Shown here in pieces: positions 60,321-64,000 of a stretch of 64,000 nt of DNA. The position numbers were made by a program, and so were the translations under genes. Below the pieces are notes generated by a model, which saw nothing but the letters and a program-made list of their open reading frames with translations, did not search any database and was not told where the DNA came from. Source of the stretch: Vanessa cardui. Lineage: Eukaryota > Arthropoda > Insecta > Lepidoptera > Nymphalidae. The stretch covers positions 6,262,001 to 6,326,000 of the forward strand of contig NC_061147.1 in assembly GCF_905220365.1 (NCBI RefSeq). The letters run 5' to 3'. Numbering within the stretch: the stretch's first letter is position 1; every line of letters starts with the position of its first letter.

Positions 60321-61699
60321 TAAGTTTAAAAGGAAATATTAGTCATTCCTTATAATATAGCATTACTGCTGTTCGTTATGCTAGTGAATGGATTTAAACA
60401 ACAATAATAAGTAAATTACCCCCCAACCCCGTAAGTTTCTGTTATGATTCATGTAAGCATATTCATTCACTATCTCAGCTGTCAAAACAAATGAATATGT
60501 TTTGTTAAAATTTCGATTTGAATCAATAATGATTCCATATAAATCATGTCTTCAATCATTACACCGATAAAAGCATTCGCATTTATTGAGTTTCACCAAT
60601 ACTAAAACTAGTTATTATTTATTGACCTTGCCCATATTTTACGGATCTGAAATTTTATTTGTTAGTTTAGTTCCAATGACAATATGCCTTATAACTATGA
60701 CGTTATCCTTCACCCAGGTATAGCTCTAAATAAAGGAATTTCTCTAATTTGGTATAAGCGTGAACCCACTTACAACGTGAACACCTAAAACTTGAGCGAA
60801 GCCGCTGGTGTTTGTATTCATAATAATGACTTGACATATTATATGTAATTCTAATCATATATTAAGGTATTTTTTTTAATTCCACCTAAAAACTCTCAAT
60901 CATGACAAATTATACATGAGAGATGTATTCTCGCAGTAAGCTTTTAAATCATATAAAATTGAATAATGCAACAACATGATGATTGCAAATGTTTTACGAT
61001 TTAAAGCATTTATATTTTATTTGAGATTTATTTGGAAATAATGTTTTTTCGCCATTAAGTTACTTACTGACTATAATCACTTACGTTGATCGATCCTCTT
61101 GATATTTAATATGATTGAAAGCACTAAGAGTTTTATTATTGTATTGATATTAAAAGCAAAACTTGTAATGCTTTTTGTATACATATTTCATACTATATGA
61201 TTGTGAAGATATCTTATGATTTTATTTTTCATTCAATTTCAATTCAATAAATAATTTGGAGTGTTGTTTGGAATAAGATGTGAATAAACCTATAAATACA
61301 CTGTATAAGATGAAAATGTAGGTTTGAGCTTCGTTATAACCTATAACCTTTTTTGTTTATCGATACTATCAACAAGAAACTATTTATCTATAAGGTCTTA
61401 ATCGAAGCAATAATCTTGAAATCTAGGCCTGTAATAACTCGTTCACTTATTTCTTCATACTATATGTTAAATACTAGTACTTATTACTAGGCTTTATTAA
61501 TGATAATATAGTACTAAATGTTCTGAAGCATTCTATATGTGAGCATGATAGAAATGGGCTTTGTAGTACTTCTTTTTTGTAATTACTTTAGTATTACACC
61601 AAAGGCCAAAGATATACATCAAGGCAGATAACTTCTTAGTTCCCATAAAATAATTCAAAACTTCCCAATAGTCTTTGTACATCACATGCTTTATTTTTT

Positions 61700-61860
61700 T
61701 TTTCTGGTTCGCCCGGAGTCGTGGCGAGCTGATCAGATTAGAGAACCGGTTCCACGAAAACATCCCGTGGAAAAAAAAATAACAAAAAACGACACTAAGA
61801 ACAACAAATAACGAGGCGTTCGGACGTGCCCGATAGTGATGGGCGACTATCGATAGAAAA
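61700..61860. other. Complex block with DRE and two inverted repeats
   Basis: TTCCACG (61750-61756) pairs with CGTGGAA (61766-61772). CGATAGT (61831) pairs with ACTATCG (61846). TATCGATA at 61848-61855 is the DREF-type promoter element. It may be a fragment of a repeat family or a small promoter. I cannot decide. Confidence 0.35.
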
Positions 61861-64000
61861 ATTTAATATTGATTTTTATATTTTTTTTTTCTAAGACCCA
61901 TTACGCAGGTATAAATCCATACGATTTGATAGAATGATTCGAGAAAATTATCATTTTTTTTTTTTTAATAGCAATAGAATGTTAGTAAACGTCTAACCAA
62001 AATTCATTCTTATAAAACCACTGTTTTTCAGAGAAAGATACATTTCCGGTATAAAAAGTAATATTATATAAGTATAAAAATAATAGCATCGAATTTCAAG
62101 ACACAAAATTATCGACATTGAATATTTAAATTGAGAACAATGCCAACAGCATCCCTATCGGGAGGTGGAGTCAGATGAAATTATACGAAAATATTGTAAC
62201 GATAGTGACAGATGATTATAAGCTGGCGATAAAACACACATAATTCTCACATAATGGCCGCTCCGGGCAGACATCACCGTGATAATTCCCACCTTCTCGA
62301 CTCTATAGAAAACAATTTAACATTCGATTTACAATAATCTCTCGATGATTCACCTTGAGACAATAGTTTTTGTATGCCATTTGAACTTAACGATGTTTTA
62401 AAGAATTCGAAAAACAAGACTCAGTTCTAAGTGCTTAAATTTATATCAATAATTATTATTTACCGTTGAGCTGATAATGGGAATGAAATTTATTTATATC
62501 ACAGATAATTTTTCGAACCTTTCGTATTTCATTTGAAATTACGTACATATTTATTATAACAATTAATTAACATTTGATTATCTTTAAAAGTCCGTTATAT
62601 AACAAAAATATCCTATAAAACCTTTTTTGACAATTGCAACTGTTATGCTATATCATAATGGTAATTCAAAACTTGTATAGATATAGTATTAAAAAAGAGA
62701 AAACGCATTTTTTTGTCTCTTGTCTAGCTTTCACGTCTTCAAGCAATCAAAATTAAATACAAATGCTAATAACTTTATAAATAAACATCGTAAGACAAAA
62801 TGTCAGCTCCTTTAATCAGGCAAAAACAACGGGTGGGTAAATTGACGTACAATAATGAAGATTCTCGGAGCCTGACAAATGATCACAATCAATTCTGACC
62901 TTCAGTGTCAGACGATAGCATTTCTTTTAATATAACGAATATAAATCCCATTCGATAAAATAAGGAAGGTTGAAGTGTCTTCGAAATAAGTAATCGAATT
63001 AAATGCTGTGTAAAGTATGCCTTTAAGTATAATTCGACAATGTCAACACGCGTCTTTTCCTCAGTGCTCCATCACGGTTGGACAGTTTTAAAAGTGTTAT
63101 TTATCGAAATTTCAAAATCCTCAGTTCGTGATTTAATAAAATTATTTTTAATAATATTTATTTCAATCTTAATATAAAGATTATGAATGTATATTTTCAG
63201 TCGTTTATAAATAAAATAATTTATATTGTGTTTACAAATGCATGTAATATAATGCTGTTGTAATAGCTAATTTTTTTGAGTTCTAGGCAGAAGTTCTTTT
63301 CAGGAAAAACAGTAGTGTGACTCCAGAGATCATAGGATCTGAGGTGTAATGATGCTTTGGTTTTCAATGATCATAGAAAAATAGAAATTGTATACATGTT
63401 TATAAAGAACCCATTCTTTCGGAAGAATTTACATTTAGAACCAGTCGATGGCATGTAATTCTTTATTTTCACAAGCTTGTCATAACATAGTTGTTGAAAC
63501 TCATTATTTAACAAAAGCGACGTATGCGGATTTAGCTTAAGATGCATAATAATAAAAAATAATTAAATTATTATCAATATATTCAGGTTTGCCTCTGCCA
63601 AAGAGTGTAACTGTAATTCCGTTATGAAGGACAAGTATGTTTAACGTTGTTCGTGTCAATTACATGCACAAGGAACAATTTCGGCCCAAAAGTGTCACTG
63701 GATATGTAAATTGCGCCTTACATCGAGATGAACCTCGACGAGTTATCAGTAAGACTTGATTGCTCATCTAACCTTCGTAAAAAAATACCTTAGTTTAAAC
63801 TGAAATCAAAGCCAATTGATATTTAGATTAGACTTAAGGCAAGTAATACAAATAGCTCAAATGATAATAATTGACGTTAAAAGTGTAGTAATTCTAGTTT
63901 CTTAGCATTTCATTCAACAAAGAACTTGAATTAAACAAGGACTTTGCTCTCAAACAGGTTTAGATGTAGGCATTATTTTTAACCTTGGTATTTGCTTATC

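Larger units (their letters stand above)
48304..64000 (-). other. pan: Inferred upstream intron of pan (window part)
   Basis: The acceptor at 48304-48305 requires a 5' exon at higher coordinates that ends one base into a codon. I could not recognise the N-terminal beta-catenin-binding exon between here and 64000, so the intron is probably at least 15.7 kb. An alternative first exon within this interval is not excluded. Confidence 0.5.
59901..64000. other. AT-rich non-coding DNA
   Basis: Apart from the SINE-like head at 60228 and the block at 61700, only AT-rich DNA. A more complex patch at 63590-63740 has no assignment. Confidence 0.6.

Overview
The window looks like a long, gene-poor stretch of a lepidopteran genome, probably a nymphalid-type butterfly. 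It is strongly AT-rich and has no dense coding. It is sprinkled with degraded short interspersed repeats of kinds I associate with butterfly and moth genomes: tRNA-derived SINEs, 'ctagcgacccgcccc'-type repeats, 'gtctgtctgt'-type repeats, and a mariner copy. No bacterial operon, rRNA, CRISPR array or tRNA gene was seen.

One host coding exon is clear. It lies on the minus strand at 48203-48303, 101 nt long, with a polypyrimidine-AG acceptor and a GTAAGT donor. It encodes 33 codons that include SFNMGYL and a PYPYPNG...LPVSM stretch. From memory this matches the region of Drosophila Pangolin (TCF/LEF, the nuclear effector of canonical Wnt signalling) just upstream of its 'ANKIGLPPFFC' segment. 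The most economical reading is that most or all of the window is intron of the pan orthologue, transcribed right to left. About 48 kb of downstream intron lies to the left and at least 15.7 kb of upstream intron to the right. I found no HMG-box, C-clamp or beta-catenin-binding exon inside the window.

Repeat layout. Family names A-E are mine. Family A is an A-tailed retroposon-like repeat. Families B, C and D are diverged short repeats. Family E ends in an ATTTTTG-type tail. SINE-1 and SINE-2 carry tRNA-like B boxes. Two LINE reverse-transcriptase crumbs lie at 16765 and 36130. A tRNA-Lys-type primer-binding-site sequence occurs twice near 22.1 and 22.5 kb. The busiest mobile-element zone is 42.1-46.75 kb. 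There a mariner transposase pseudogene (DD34D triad intact, two in-frame stops) is fused directly to a broken family A copy. A SINE-1 copy at 51.1-51.5 kb carries a 30-bp perfect fold-back.

Candidate regulatory DNA appears as islands of higher GC in the AT-rich background: 1-960, 4.85-5.25, 9.76-9.92, 17.77-17.89, 19.44-19.66, 26.87, 33.6-33.85, 37.0-37.2, 40.56-41.2 and 43.6-43.83 kb. The most notable is 9843-9890. It has two TCF HMG-type sites, each followed by a GCCGCC Helper-type site, in mirror orientation. This is the grammar bound by Pangolin itself, so an autoregulatory Wnt-responsive element is a testable idea. A second such sequence lies at 17823. A tandem YY1/Pho plus E2F cluster is at 19490-19590. 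A near-perfect 56-nt hairpin at 41882-41937 is a candidate small-RNA precursor or a tiny fold-back element.
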